Shown one piece after another: positions 22,588 through 29,440 of a stretch of 46,914 nucleotides of DNA. Both the position numbers and the translations under genes were made by a program. Origin of the DNA: Rhodospirillaceae bacterium UBA6219 (lineage in GTDB: Bacteria; Pseudomonadota; Alphaproteobacteria; Rhodospirillales; Magnetospirillaceae); the NCBI GenBank assembly GCA_002435715.1, contig DISD01000051.1, positions 1-46,914 on the forward strand, given 5' to 3'. Under the pieces are notes generated by a model. It saw only the letters and a list, made by a program, of their open reading frames with translations. It searched no databases and was not told the origin of the DNA. How positions within the stretch are numbered: position 1 is the first letter of the stretch; each line of letters starts with the position of its first letter.

Positions 22588-22929
22588 CTAGTACAGCGTG
22601 TGGTTCAGTTCGTGGTTCAGGGACTTGGTGATGGTGAATTCCACCAACTTGTCCTTCAGGCCATGCATCAGGTCGCGCACCTGGGCCGGGCCGGCATCGG
22701 CCAACCAGGGAAAGCGATCCTTCAGGTCCTGAACCATGACCTTGGCGTCGGCATAGAACAGCCGGTCCATGGGGGTTTCCTTGGCCGGCGGCTCGCCGGT
22801 CAACAGGTCGGTGGCGGTCTTCAAGATGCCATCGATGTTTTCCTGGCGGTCCCACGAGCGCGAGAAGAACTGCCACAGGCAGCGTTCCTGCACGTAACCG
22901 AACAATTGGTCGAGCTTTTCGCTGTTCAT
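22588..22929 (-). CDS. vnfG: VnfG, vanadium nitrogenase delta subunit
   Basis: The delta subunit is found only in alternative nitrogenases (V and Fe-only), where it helps assemble the cofactor-containing enzyme. The 113-residue protein has the family pattern: DQLFGYVQERCLWQFFSRSWDRQENIDGIL near the start (abbreviated QERCLWQFFSRSWDRQENI) and KETPMDRLFYADAKVMVQDL in the middle. It overlaps the vnfD stop by 4 nt (ATGA), showing translational coupling. Length agrees with VnfG. Confidence 0.95.
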   Translation of the reverse strand: MNSEKLDQLFGYVQERCLWQFFSRSWDRQENIDGILKTATDLLTGEPPAKETPMDRLFYADAKVMVQDLKDRFPWLADAGPAQVRDLMHGLKDKLVEFTITKSLNHELNHTLY

Positions 22930-24344
22930 TCCGCGGCCTCCTTGACAGGGGTGGCGATTCCAGTACGGATATCGGTGGCGGCCAGCTTCAGAAGCGGGTT
23001 GTGGACGGCGTTGTACATGTCGCGGGCCAAGTTGACGAAGCCTTCGAAGCCCATGTACGGGCCGTTGTGATAGCCGTGGCCGTTCACATAGGGAATGTGC
23101 AGCTTCTTGACCAATTCGCCGACGCGCGGACCGGTGAAGATGACGTCGGGCTTGACCAGGTCGATGATCTCGAAGAATTCCAGCTCGTTGCCGTCATCGA
23201 TGTAATAGGTGCCGGTCTGGCCGCGGGCGATGACCTTTTCGAAGTCTTCCTGGTGGCCGAACTTGGACGACATGGCGACCACCTGGACGCCCAGATCGTC
23301 TTCCACCGACTTGGTCCAGTGCCAAAGGCGCGGACCACCGGTCCAAATCGCCATCTTGGTACCCTTCAGGCGTTCCTTGTACCAATCCAGCTGCGGCTTC
23401 CACTTGGCGAATTCCTCGGCCAGCAAGGCCTCGCCCTTTTCTTCGATACCGAAGAAGGCGCAGATCTTGCGGATGCCTTCCGCCATGTAGTTGAAGCCCC
23501 ACGAGTCGATGTCCAGACGGGGGATGCCGTACTGCTTCTTCAGCTCGTTGGCGATGTAGCCCGACGACCGGGCGCAGTTGACGACGTTCAGCTGGGCCTT
23601 GTGCATGCGGCGCAAATCGTCATAGGTGCCGTTGCCGGTGAAGTGGGCGATCACCTGGATGCCCAGCTTGTCCCAATATTGCTGCAACAACTGGGTGTCG
23701 CCGCCGATATTGAAGTCACCGATGAAGTTCATGGTGTAGGGGCTGGTGATCTCGGCGTCCAACTGACCAACCTTTTCGTTGATCCAGCCGATGTTCAGCA
23801 CGTGGTGGCCCTTGGACTGGGACACGCCGGCGAAGCCGGGGCATTCCACGGTGAAGATGTCCACGTCGGGACGTTCTTCCATCACCTTCTTGGCCACCGC
23901 CTTGATGTCGTCGCCGATCAGCGCGGTCGGGCAGGTGGTGTAGATGATCATGCGCTTGACGTCGGGCATTTCGTCGAAGGCTTCGTGGCACGACTTTTCC
24001 AGGCGCTTTTCACCGCCGAAGACGATGTGGCTTTCCTTCATGTCGGTGGACCACACGTACTTCATGTTGAAGTGGCCGTTGTCGGTGGGATAGCGCTTGG
24101 TGTGCCAGGTGTCGTAAGCGCAGCCGATGGGGCCGTGGATCATCTGGATGGTGTCCTTCAGAACACCGCCGATGACCAGCTTGGCGCCGCAGAAAGCACA
24201 ACCACGCTCGGACAGCGTGCCGGGCAAAGTCGGCGCATTGGACACGGGCAAGAAGTCGCGGGAATCTTCACCATCGACTTTAAGATAAATGTGCTTTTCG
24301 CGCTCAGGAATATCCTTGTCGCAATTCAACAGTACCATAGGCAT
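22926..24344 (-). CDS. vnfD: VnfD, vanadium nitrogenase alpha subunit
   Basis: VnfD carries the FeV cofactor, where N2 (and CO) are reduced. The 472-residue protein collinearly matches Azotobacter VnfD. P-cluster ligands are Cys49, Cys75 and Cys138; FeV-co ligands Cys257 and His423; active-site Gln176 and His180; and the TGGPR loop at 335-339 that holds the carbonate in VFe proteins. The start MPMVLLNCDKDIPER is VnfD-like and not AnfD-like. It is the first gene of vnfDGK, 87 bp downstream of a sigma-54 promoter. No vnfH precedes it. Confidence 0.97.
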   Translation of the reverse strand: MPMVLLNCDKDIPEREKHIYLKVDGEDSRDFLPVSNAPTLPGTLSERGCAFCGAKLVIGGVLKDTIQMIHGPIGCAYDTWHTKRYPTDNGHFNMKYVWSTDMKESHIVFGGEKRLEKSCHEAFDEMPDVKRMIIYTTCPTALIGDDIKAVAKKVMEERPDVDIFTVECPGFAGVSQSKGHHVLNIGWINEKVGQLDAEITSPYTMNFIGDFNIGGDTQLLQQYWDKLGIQVIAHFTGNGTYDDLRRMHKAQLNVVNCARSSGYIANELKKQYGIPRLDIDSWGFNYMAEGIRKICAFFGIEEKGEALLAEEFAKWKPQLDWYKERLKGTKMAIWTGGPRLWHWTKSVEDDLGVQVVAMSSKFGHQEDFEKVIARGQTGTYYIDDGNELEFFEIIDLVKPDVIFTGPRVGELVKKLHIPYVNGHGYHNGPYMGFEGFVNLARDMYNAVHNPLLKLAATDIRTGIATPVKEAAE

Positions 24345-24430
24345 GGCAGTCTCTCCTTGGCTGATACCAGCTCACTCGGCTTGCATCCAGCCGTCTATGC
24401 TTGGATCGGAAGCAGGCACGAATGGGTATC

Positions 24431-24445
24431 GCAGGAACCGTGCCA
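24431..24445 (-). promoter_or_regulatory. sigma-54 promoter of vnfDGK
   Basis: The minus strand reads TGGCAC-GGTTC-CTGC, a perfect -24 box with one mismatch in the -12 box and correct GG-N10-GC spacing. Confidence 0.75.
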
Positions 24446-24500
24446 AGTTTTGAAATCCGTGTATTTCCGCGATTCCGGCCGTTTCCGAAGATTTATCTGT

Positions 24501-24544
24501 GTTCGCCGACGTACGAATCGCCGTGGAAGAGTTCCGGCCGGTGC
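24501..24544. promoter_or_regulatory. paired VnfA-like sites for vnfD and the NifX-VOC gene
   Basis: GTTC-N6-GTAC lies at 24501-24514 and GTTC-N6-GTGC at 24531-24544, 30 bp apart. On the other strand the first site reads GTAC-N6-GAAC, the form I recall for an Azotobacter VnfA site. They lie 45-88 bp before the plus promoter and about 56-99 bp before the vnfD promoter. Confidence 0.72.
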
Positions 24545-24588
24545 GGGCGGCTTTTGGCGAAAACCAGGAAATCCGCGCCAAACGCCGT

Positions 24589-24604
24589 TGGCACGACGGT
24601 TGCC
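24589..24604 (+). promoter_or_regulatory. sigma-54 promoter of the NifX-VOC gene
   Basis: TGGCAC-GACGG-TTGCC is a perfect -24/-12 element, 35 bp before the ATG. Confidence 0.85.
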
Positions 24605-24638
24605 ATTGAAAAAGGACAACTTCCGACGGAGTCCCCAG

Positions 24639-25418
24639 ATGTACGAAGCCCCTGCCGCCACCGGCCCCACCATGCGCATGGCGGTCGCCACCAAGGACGG
24701 CCTGCGCGTCGACCAGCATTTCGGCCAGGCCGATGACTTCTTGATCTATGACGTGGAAGGCGACAACGCCAAGTTGGTCGATACCCGCAAGGTGGCCGCG
24801 CACGCGCAAGGTGACGAAGACCCGCGCCAGACCATCATGCGCATGCTGGCCGATTGCCGCCTGCTGCTGGTCGCCAAGATCGGCCCCACCCCCCAGGAAC
24901 AATTGGCCGGGATCGGCATCGAAGCCACCGACATGCATAAAGGCAAGTCGATCCCCGCCGCTTTGGCCGACATCTATGCCGCCAAGGCGGCCATCGACCT
25001 GAGCTCGGCCGTCAAGGACGATGGCTTCCGTTTGCTGCACGCCATGTTGCGGGTCACCGACATGGAACGTTCGCTGGATTTCTACACCCGTCTGCTGGGC
25101 ATGACGGTGCTGGAAACCCGCGATCACAAGAAGAACCAGTTCACCCAGACCTATCTGGGTTATGGCGCCGGCCTGAACGGCATGGCGCTGGAACTGGTGT
25201 TCAACTGGTCGGACGAAGAACCCTATGAACGCGGCACCGCCTTTGGCCACATCGCCATCGCGGTGACCGGCATCACCGCGCTTTGCGACCGACTGGCCGC
25301 CGAGGGGGTGCCCATGCCGCGCCCGCCCCGCTCGCAACGCCACGGCGAAAACATCGTTGCCTTCGTTGAAGACCCCGACGGCAACCGCATCGAGTTGGTG
25401 CAGTTCCCCAAGCCATAA
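24639..25418 (+). CDS. NifX-like domain fused to a VOC/glyoxalase domain
   Basis: This 259-residue protein joins a dinitrogenase-cofactor (NifX/NafY-like) domain, residues about 10-120 (MRMAVATKDGLRVDQHFGQADDFLIYDV), to a C-terminal vicinal-oxygen-chelate domain, about 128-256, like glyoxalase I. The VOC metal ligands are in place: His in LLHAML, Glu in LELVFNW, His in FGHIAIAV and Glu in NRIELVQF. I chose ATG 24639, with GGAG about 8 nt before it and a sigma-54 promoter upstream. An antisense-free frame extends further upstream but has no start signal. It may be a cofactor chaperone with an attached metal-binding or detoxifying unit. Coupling to vnfD expression is expected from the shared operator. 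Confidence 0.85.
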   Translation: MYEAPAATGPTMRMAVATKDGLRVDQHFGQADDFLIYDVEGDNAKLVDTRKVAAHAQGDEDPRQTIMRMLADCRLLLVAKIGPTPQEQLAGIGIEATDMHKGKSIPAALADIYAAKAAIDLSSAVKDDGFRLLHAMLRVTDMERSLDFYTRLLGMTVLETRDHKKNQFTQTYLGYGAGLNGMALELVFNWSDEEPYERGTAFGHIAIAVTGITALCDRLAAEGVPMPRPPRSQRHGENIVAFVEDPDGNRIELVQFPKP

Positions 25419-25435
25419 GGCCGGACTGCAACCAG

Positions 25436-25465
25436 GCCGGCCCACCCTGGCGGGGGTGGGCCGGC
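25436..25465 (+). terminator. hairpin between NifX-VOC and Nif11 genes
   Basis: GCCGGCCCACCC (25436-25447) pairs perfectly with GGGTGGGCCGGC (25454-25465), loop of 6. A mixed T/C-rich stretch follows (TTAACCTTCCGCTTCTTTATT), so it is a weak or partial terminator before the Nif11 gene. Confidence 0.6.
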
Positions 25466-25499
25466 TTAACCTTCCGCTTCTTTATTCAGGAGAATTGCC

Positions 25500-25697
25500 A
25501 TGTCCGTCGAATCTGCCGTCGCCTATATCAAGCGCATGCGTTCCGATGACGAGTTCCGTCAGAAGATGAACGACCTGTCCGAGGACGAAAGCGCCAGTTG
25601 GGCCGAGATCAAGGCCTCGGGCTTCGACTTCACCATGATCGAATTCAAGAAGGCCCAGGACGAGATTTACAAGGAACACAACATCACGCCCATGTGA
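25500..25697 (+). CDS. Nif11-family small protein
   Basis: The 65-residue protein shows the Nif11 pattern: MSVESAVAYIKRMRSDDEFRQK at the start (abbreviated ESAVAYIKRMRSDDEFRQK) and ASGFDFTMIEFKKAQDE near the end. Nif11 proteins are of unknown function in diazotrophs; related leaders occur in RiPP precursors. Here it is only the domain, with no Gly-Gly cleavage site and core peptide, so a nitrogenase-related role fits better. An AGGAGA site precedes ATG 25500. It follows the NifX-VOC gene and a hairpin. Confidence 0.83.
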   Translation: MSVESAVAYIKRMRSDDEFRQKMNDLSEDESASWAEIKASGFDFTMIEFKKAQDEIYKEHNITPM

Positions 25698-25814
25698 GCC
25701 GCCGTTTTCGAGGTCTTCACCGGTAACGAGGATGGCGAACCGAGACTTGGGGCCGGACAACCACCGCTCCCATCGCTTCGGCGCGTCATCCTCGCGGAGG
25801 GGGAACAACCGTCT

Positions 25815-26576
25815 TCACGAAAGGAAGCGTCGGGCCCGCTCGGTCTTGGGGGCGGCAAAGAACTCCTTGGCCGGCGCCACCTCTCGGATTTGTCCGCCAT
25901 CCATGAAGACGACGGTGTCCGAGACGTCCCTGGCGAAAGCCATCTCATGGGTGACGATCACCTGTGTCATCCCCCCCTTCGCCAAGCTGCGCATGACCGC
26001 CAGCACCTCTCCGACCATTTCCGGGTCAAGCGCGCTGGTCGGCTCATCGAACAAGATCACCTTGGGCTTCATGGCCAAGGCCCGGCTGATCGCCACCCGC
26101 TGTTTCTGCCCGCCGGACAGGGCGTGGGGATAGACATGGGCCTTGTCCGCCAGACCGACCTGTTCAAGGATCGCCATGGCTTGCGTTTCCACGTCCTGCC
26201 GGGGGCGCTTCAGCACTTGGATCGGCGCCTCGGTCACGTTCTGCAGAACCGTCAGGTGCCGCCACAGGGCGAAATGCTGGAAGACCATGCCGATCTTGGC
26301 CCGGGTCTCGGCCAGTTCCCGGCGGTTGACCGTAACCTTGCCGGCGGCATTGGTTTCGCCACCGACCCGCCGGCCATCCAGGAAAACCGCACCGGAGCTG
26401 GGAATCTCCAGCCAGTTGAGGCAACGCAGGAAGGTGGACTTGCCCGAGCCGCTTGGCCCCAAAATGCAGGTCGTCGTGCCCGCCGGTATGTCCAGGTCGA
26501 TGTCCCGGAGGACTTCGTGCCCATCAAACTCCTTGCACAGGCGTTTGACGGAAATGGCGGGAATCGGATCAGCCAT
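25815..26576 (-). CDS. polar amino-acid ABC transporter ATPase
   Basis: The 253-residue protein belongs to the GlnQ/HisP class: Walker A GPSGSGKS, Q-loop MVFQHFALW, signature LSGGQKQRVAISRAL, Walker B VILFDEPTSALDPE and switch His VTHEMAF. It overlaps the adjacent permease gene by 8 nt. It powers uptake of an amino acid or related compound with the two permeases and the binding protein upstream. The substrate is not clear; RidA and a PLP-dependent regulator next door suggest amino-acid or enamine metabolism. Confidence 0.9.
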   Translation of the reverse strand: MADPIPAISVKRLCKEFDGHEVLRDIDLDIPAGTTTCILGPSGSGKSTFLRCLNWLEIPSSGAVFLDGRRVGGETNAAGKVTVNRRELAETRAKIGMVFQHFALWRHLTVLQNVTEAPIQVLKRPRQDVETQAMAILEQVGLADKAHVYPHALSGGQKQRVAISRALAMKPKVILFDEPTSALDPEMVGEVLAVMRSLAKGGMTQVIVTHEMAFARDVSDTVVFMDGGQIREVAPAKEFFAAPKTERARRFLS

Positions 26577-27225
26577 ATCGAGATCTCCTGATGATACCCA
26601 TGCGGCCCACCACCCATTCGATGGATACCGACATCAGCCAGTAAAGACCGACGGCCATGGCGAAGGGGGCGAAGGGCGAAAAGTGGTTGGCGCTGACGAA
26701 ATTCGCCGTGAAGGTCAGTTCCTGGACCGTGATGATCATCAGGAAGGCGCTGTCGCGCATGGCGGTGATGGTCTGGTTGCCGATCAAGGGCGCGGCGGTG
26801 ATCACCGCCTGCGGCAGGATCACACGCCGATAGGTCTGCAGGCGGGAAAAGCCAAAGGCCTGGGCCGCCTCGATATTGTCCCGGTCGATCCCGTTGAAGG
26901 CCGCCCGGAAGATTTCCACCAGATAGGCGGCGTTGTAAAGGGTCAGGGACACCAGTCCCGCCCACCAGGGCGGCAGACGCACCCCCAGTTCCGGCAAGCC
27001 GTAATAGATGACGTAGGCCAGCAGCAGGAAGGGCACGCAGCGCAGGAAGTCGAAGAGTTCGCGCAAGGCCCGCTTCAAGGAGGGACCGCTTTCATTCATC
27101 AGCACCGCCCCAAGGATGCTCAGGGGAAGGCTCAGGACCAAACAGCCCAACACCAGCGTCAGGGTGTCGAGCGCGCCTTGGAGAAAGAGCTCGCGGGACT
27201 CCCACAGGATGGAAACTCCGTTCAT
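26569..27225 (-). CDS. amino-acid ABC transporter permease 2
   Basis: The 218-residue HisM/GlnP-type permease starts at ATG 27225, inside the stop of the upstream permease (ATGA). It has about five membrane segments (LDTLTLVLGCLVLSLPLSIL first) and the conserved loop AFNGIDRDNIEAAQAFGFSRLQTYRRVILPQA that contacts the ATPase. The two permeases probably form a heterodimer. Confidence 0.9.
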   Translation of the reverse strand: MNGVSILWESRELFLQGALDTLTLVLGCLVLSLPLSILGAVLMNESGPSLKRALRELFDFLRCVPFLLLAYVIYYGLPELGVRLPPWWAGLVSLTLYNAAYLVEIFRAAFNGIDRDNIEAAQAFGFSRLQTYRRVILPQAVITAAPLIGNQTITAMRDSAFLMIITVQELTFTANFVSANHFSPFAPFAMAVGLYWLMSVSIEWVVGRMGIIRRSRYG

Positions 27226-27887
27226 GGCGCGACATATCCGTATCTGTTGGCGACCCGGCGTTCGACATAGCGTTGCCCACGGACCAGCACGGCGATCAGC
27301 GCCGTGTAAAGAACCGTGGCCAGAAGGAAGGGCGGAAGCGGCTCGTAGGTTTCGGCGCCGATCCGGCTGGCGGCCCGGGTGATTTCCACCACCCCGATCA
27401 CCGCGATCGCAGGCGTACATTTCAAAAGAATGGTCGCCTCGCTGACCAGCGGCCCCAAGCTGGAGCGCCAGATCTGAGGAAAGATCACGCGGCGAAGCGC
27501 TTGGAATTCCGACATGCCACAGGCTTCCGCCGCTTCTCGTTGGTCGCGGGGAAAACTATCGAGCGCCGAGCGCCAGATTTCGCTGCTGAAGGCCATGGTG
27601 TTGATGGTCAGCGCGACGATGGCGGCCGGAATGGGCTTCAGCTCGATGCCCAGGCTGGGCAGTACGAAGAAGATGAACAGGACCAAGGTGACGAAGGGGG
27701 TGGCCCGGATCAGGCTGACGAAACCCGCCAACACCCCGTCAAGGACCGCGACACGGCGCCACCGGATGATGGCCAGCAACAGACCAAGGGGCAGGCTTAG
27801 GGCGATGCCGATGGCCGACAGCCAAGCGGTCACCAACGCCCCCTCGATAATCGTCCAAGCTGCTGGCCATGTCATGATGACGGTCAT
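27222..27887 (-). CDS. amino-acid ABC transporter permease 1
   Basis: The 221-residue protein is a HisQ/GlnP-type permease with the first segment LVTAWLSAIGIALSLPLGLLL and the ATPase-contact loop LDSFPRDQREAAEACGMSEFQALRRVIFPQ (abbreviated EAAEACGMSEFQALRRVI). It lies 12 nt after the binding-protein gene and overlaps permease 2. The RATPFVTLVLFIFFVLP segment is family typical. Confidence 0.9.
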   Translation of the reverse strand: MTVIMTWPAAWTIIEGALVTAWLSAIGIALSLPLGLLLAIIRWRRVAVLDGVLAGFVSLIRATPFVTLVLFIFFVLPSLGIELKPIPAAIVALTINTMAFSSEIWRSALDSFPRDQREAAEACGMSEFQALRRVIFPQIWRSSLGPLVSEATILLKCTPAIAVIGVVEITRAASRIGAETYEPLPPFLLATVLYTALIAVLVRGQRYVERRVANRYGYVAP

Positions 27888-27899
27888 CCTTCGTTTGAC

Positions 27900-28721
27900 T
27901 TATCGAGCCGGCATGTCCTTGAAGCTGCGACCCAGCCACTTTTCCTGCAAGGCGTAGAGACGGCCGTCGGCGCGCACCTTGGACATGAATTCGTTCAGGT
28001 AGCCGAGCAGGCTGGAATTGCCCTTGGCCACGGCCCAGGCGGCATAAGTGGGGGCGCCGACGGCCTGGCCCATCTTGAAGCGCGTCGGATGTTCCTTGGT
28101 CAGGCTGACCAGATTGACCACCCCGTTGATCACATAATCCAGCCGACCGTTCTGCAGGTCCTGATAGGCTTCCGGCAGCGACGTGTACTGGACCACCTTG
28201 CCGATCTTGCCGCCGGTCGCCGCCAATTTCGGCGCCAGGTCGGTCAGGGCGGCATAGGACGCGCCACCGGATTGCACGCCGACAGTCATGCCGTTCAGGT
28301 CGGCGACCCCCTTGATCCGGGTTTCAGAGGCACGCACCACATAATACTGGGTGGCCTCGGCGATGGGCATGGTGAAGTCCAAGCTCTCGACTCGCTCGGG
28401 GGTGATGACGGCGGCGGTCAGCGCAACGTCATATTTGCCGGTCGCCACCCCCGCCAGCAAGCCGGTCCAGGGGATAATCTGCTGATCGATGGTGAACGGG
28501 GCTTCCGCCCGCAACAGCGCCAGAAGTTCATGGTCCAGCCCCTTGGGCTCGCCATTCTCGATATATTCGAATGGCTTGTAGCTGTCTTCGGTGGCGACGA
28601 CCATGGCTCCCTTGCTCTTGATTTCCGCAAGCGTCGCCGCGCTGGCGGCCACGGGAGACAAGGAGGTGACGACAGCAAGCATCGCGGGAAGGGCAAACGA
28701 CTTGAAGAACAAGTTTTTCAT
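27900..28721 (-). CDS. polar amino-acid binding protein
   Basis: The 273-residue protein has a signal peptide ending near ASA (residues 1-28) and the SBP_bac_3 fold: AEIKSKGAMVVATEDSYKPFEYIENGEPKGLDHEL (abbreviated VATEDSYKPFEY), VALTAAVITPERVESLDFTMPI and VGVQSGGASYAAL. The ATEDSYKPFEY segment is typical of cationic or polar amino-acid binders. It is the first gene of the transporter operon after the RidA gene. Confidence 0.9.
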   Translation of the reverse strand: MKNLFFKSFALPAMLAVVTSLSPVAASAATLAEIKSKGAMVVATEDSYKPFEYIENGEPKGLDHELLALLRAEAPFTIDQQIIPWTGLLAGVATGKYDVALTAAVITPERVESLDFTMPIAEATQYYVVRASETRIKGVADLNGMTVGVQSGGASYAALTDLAPKLAATGGKIGKVVQYTSLPEAYQDLQNGRLDYVINGVVNLVSLTKEHPTRFKMGQAVGAPTYAAWAVAKGNSSLLGYLNEFMSKVRADGRLYALQEKWLGRSFKDMPAR

Positions 28722-28765
28722 CGTGTATCTCCGGTGTTCGAAACAAGGCGAAGACTGAAAAAGCT

Positions 28766-29179
28766 TTAGCGGCGGGCGATCAGGTCGATCTCGACCAGGG
28801 CGTCATAGGCCAGGCCGGTGACCCCCACACAGGTCCGCGCCGGACGGCGGTCGGCCGGGAAATAAGAGGCGTAAACGGCATTGAAGGCGGCGTAGTCACG
28901 CTGAAATTCGGTCAGAAAGGCGCGGACGCAAACCACGTTGGCCAGGGTCAGACCGATGCCTTCCAAGACCGTGTCGAGATTGGCCATGACATTGCGGGTC
29001 TGGGCCTCGACCCCCTCGGGCAGAACCCCCGGCGTTTGGGGGGTATCCGGCATCTGACCGGTGACGAAGACGAAGCCGTCGCATTCCACCGCATGGCTGA
29101 AGGGGGCGACGGGTGTTGGCCCCCCGGTGATCATGTGAAAAAGCGGGATGGGCGAAAGCTGGGTGTATGACTGACTCAC
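28766..29179 (-). CDS. RidA-family enamine/imine deaminase
   Basis: RidA proteins hydrolyse reactive enamines and imines formed by PLP enzymes. The 137-residue protein has the active-site Arg in RRPARTCVGVTGLAYDALVEIDLIA (abbreviated RPARTCVGV...VEIDLIA), the VFVTGQMPDTP strand and FSHAVECDGFVFV. The start is GTG at 29179, with AAAGGA about 10 nt upstream. It lies 44 nt before the binding-protein gene and probably shares its promoter, under control of the divergent MocR-type regulator. Its substrate is presumably linked to the imported amino acid. Confidence 0.88.
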   Translation of the reverse strand: MSQSYTQLSPIPLFHMITGGPTPVAPFSHAVECDGFVFVTGQMPDTPQTPGVLPEGVEAQTRNVMANLDTVLEGIGLTLANVVCVRAFLTEFQRDYAAFNAVYASYFPADRRPARTCVGVTGLAYDALVEIDLIARR

Positions 29180-29440
29180 TTGGACGCATTCCTTTCGTAA
29201 GCCGGAACCTGCGTGGGCGGCCCCTCACGACCACAGACGCGTTTGACGGATGCGTCATGATCGATTGATACAATTGCAACGCCCATGCCAAATTGCATCA
29301 GTCATTTTCGACAACAAATGTCCCACAAATCAGCACATGATCGCTTTAAATGCCTAATTTATGGGCTTGCGCAGTCCGCTAATAAGGCAATATCCTAGCA
29401 ACACCAATACAATTTACCAGACAATCAGGACAAGTGATCG
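29180..29440. promoter_or_regulatory. RidA/MocR divergent control region
   Basis: This AT-rich 261-bp region has TGATACAATTGC (29266-29277) facing the imperfect inverted copy ending AATTGCATCA (29291-29300), and a repeat of ATACAATT in direct orientation near 29406. MocR/GabR-type regulators often bind such direct or mixed repeats. No coding frame is credible here. Confidence 0.5.

Larger units (their letters stand above)
24345..24638. promoter_or_regulatory. vnfD / NifX-VOC divergent regulatory region
   Basis: The 294-bp gap holds two divergent sigma-54 promoters with a shared pair of VnfA-like sites between them, listed separately. No credible coding frame lies in the gap. Confidence 0.8.

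Noticed and set aside
22926..24344. Fe-only nitrogenase (AnfD) as identity of the alpha subunit
   Set aside because: The N-terminus, the TGGPR loop at 335-339 and the collinear match to VnfD exclude AnfD, which also has a longer C-terminus.
23001..24638. Long plus-strand frame running through the antisense of vnfD into the NifX-VOC gene
   Set aside because: The upstream part is only the complement of vnfD. The sigma-54 promoter and ribosome site place the real start at 24639.
25500..25697. RiPP precursor with Nif11 leader
   Set aside because: There is no Gly-Gly type cleavage site, no core peptide and no modification enzyme nearby.
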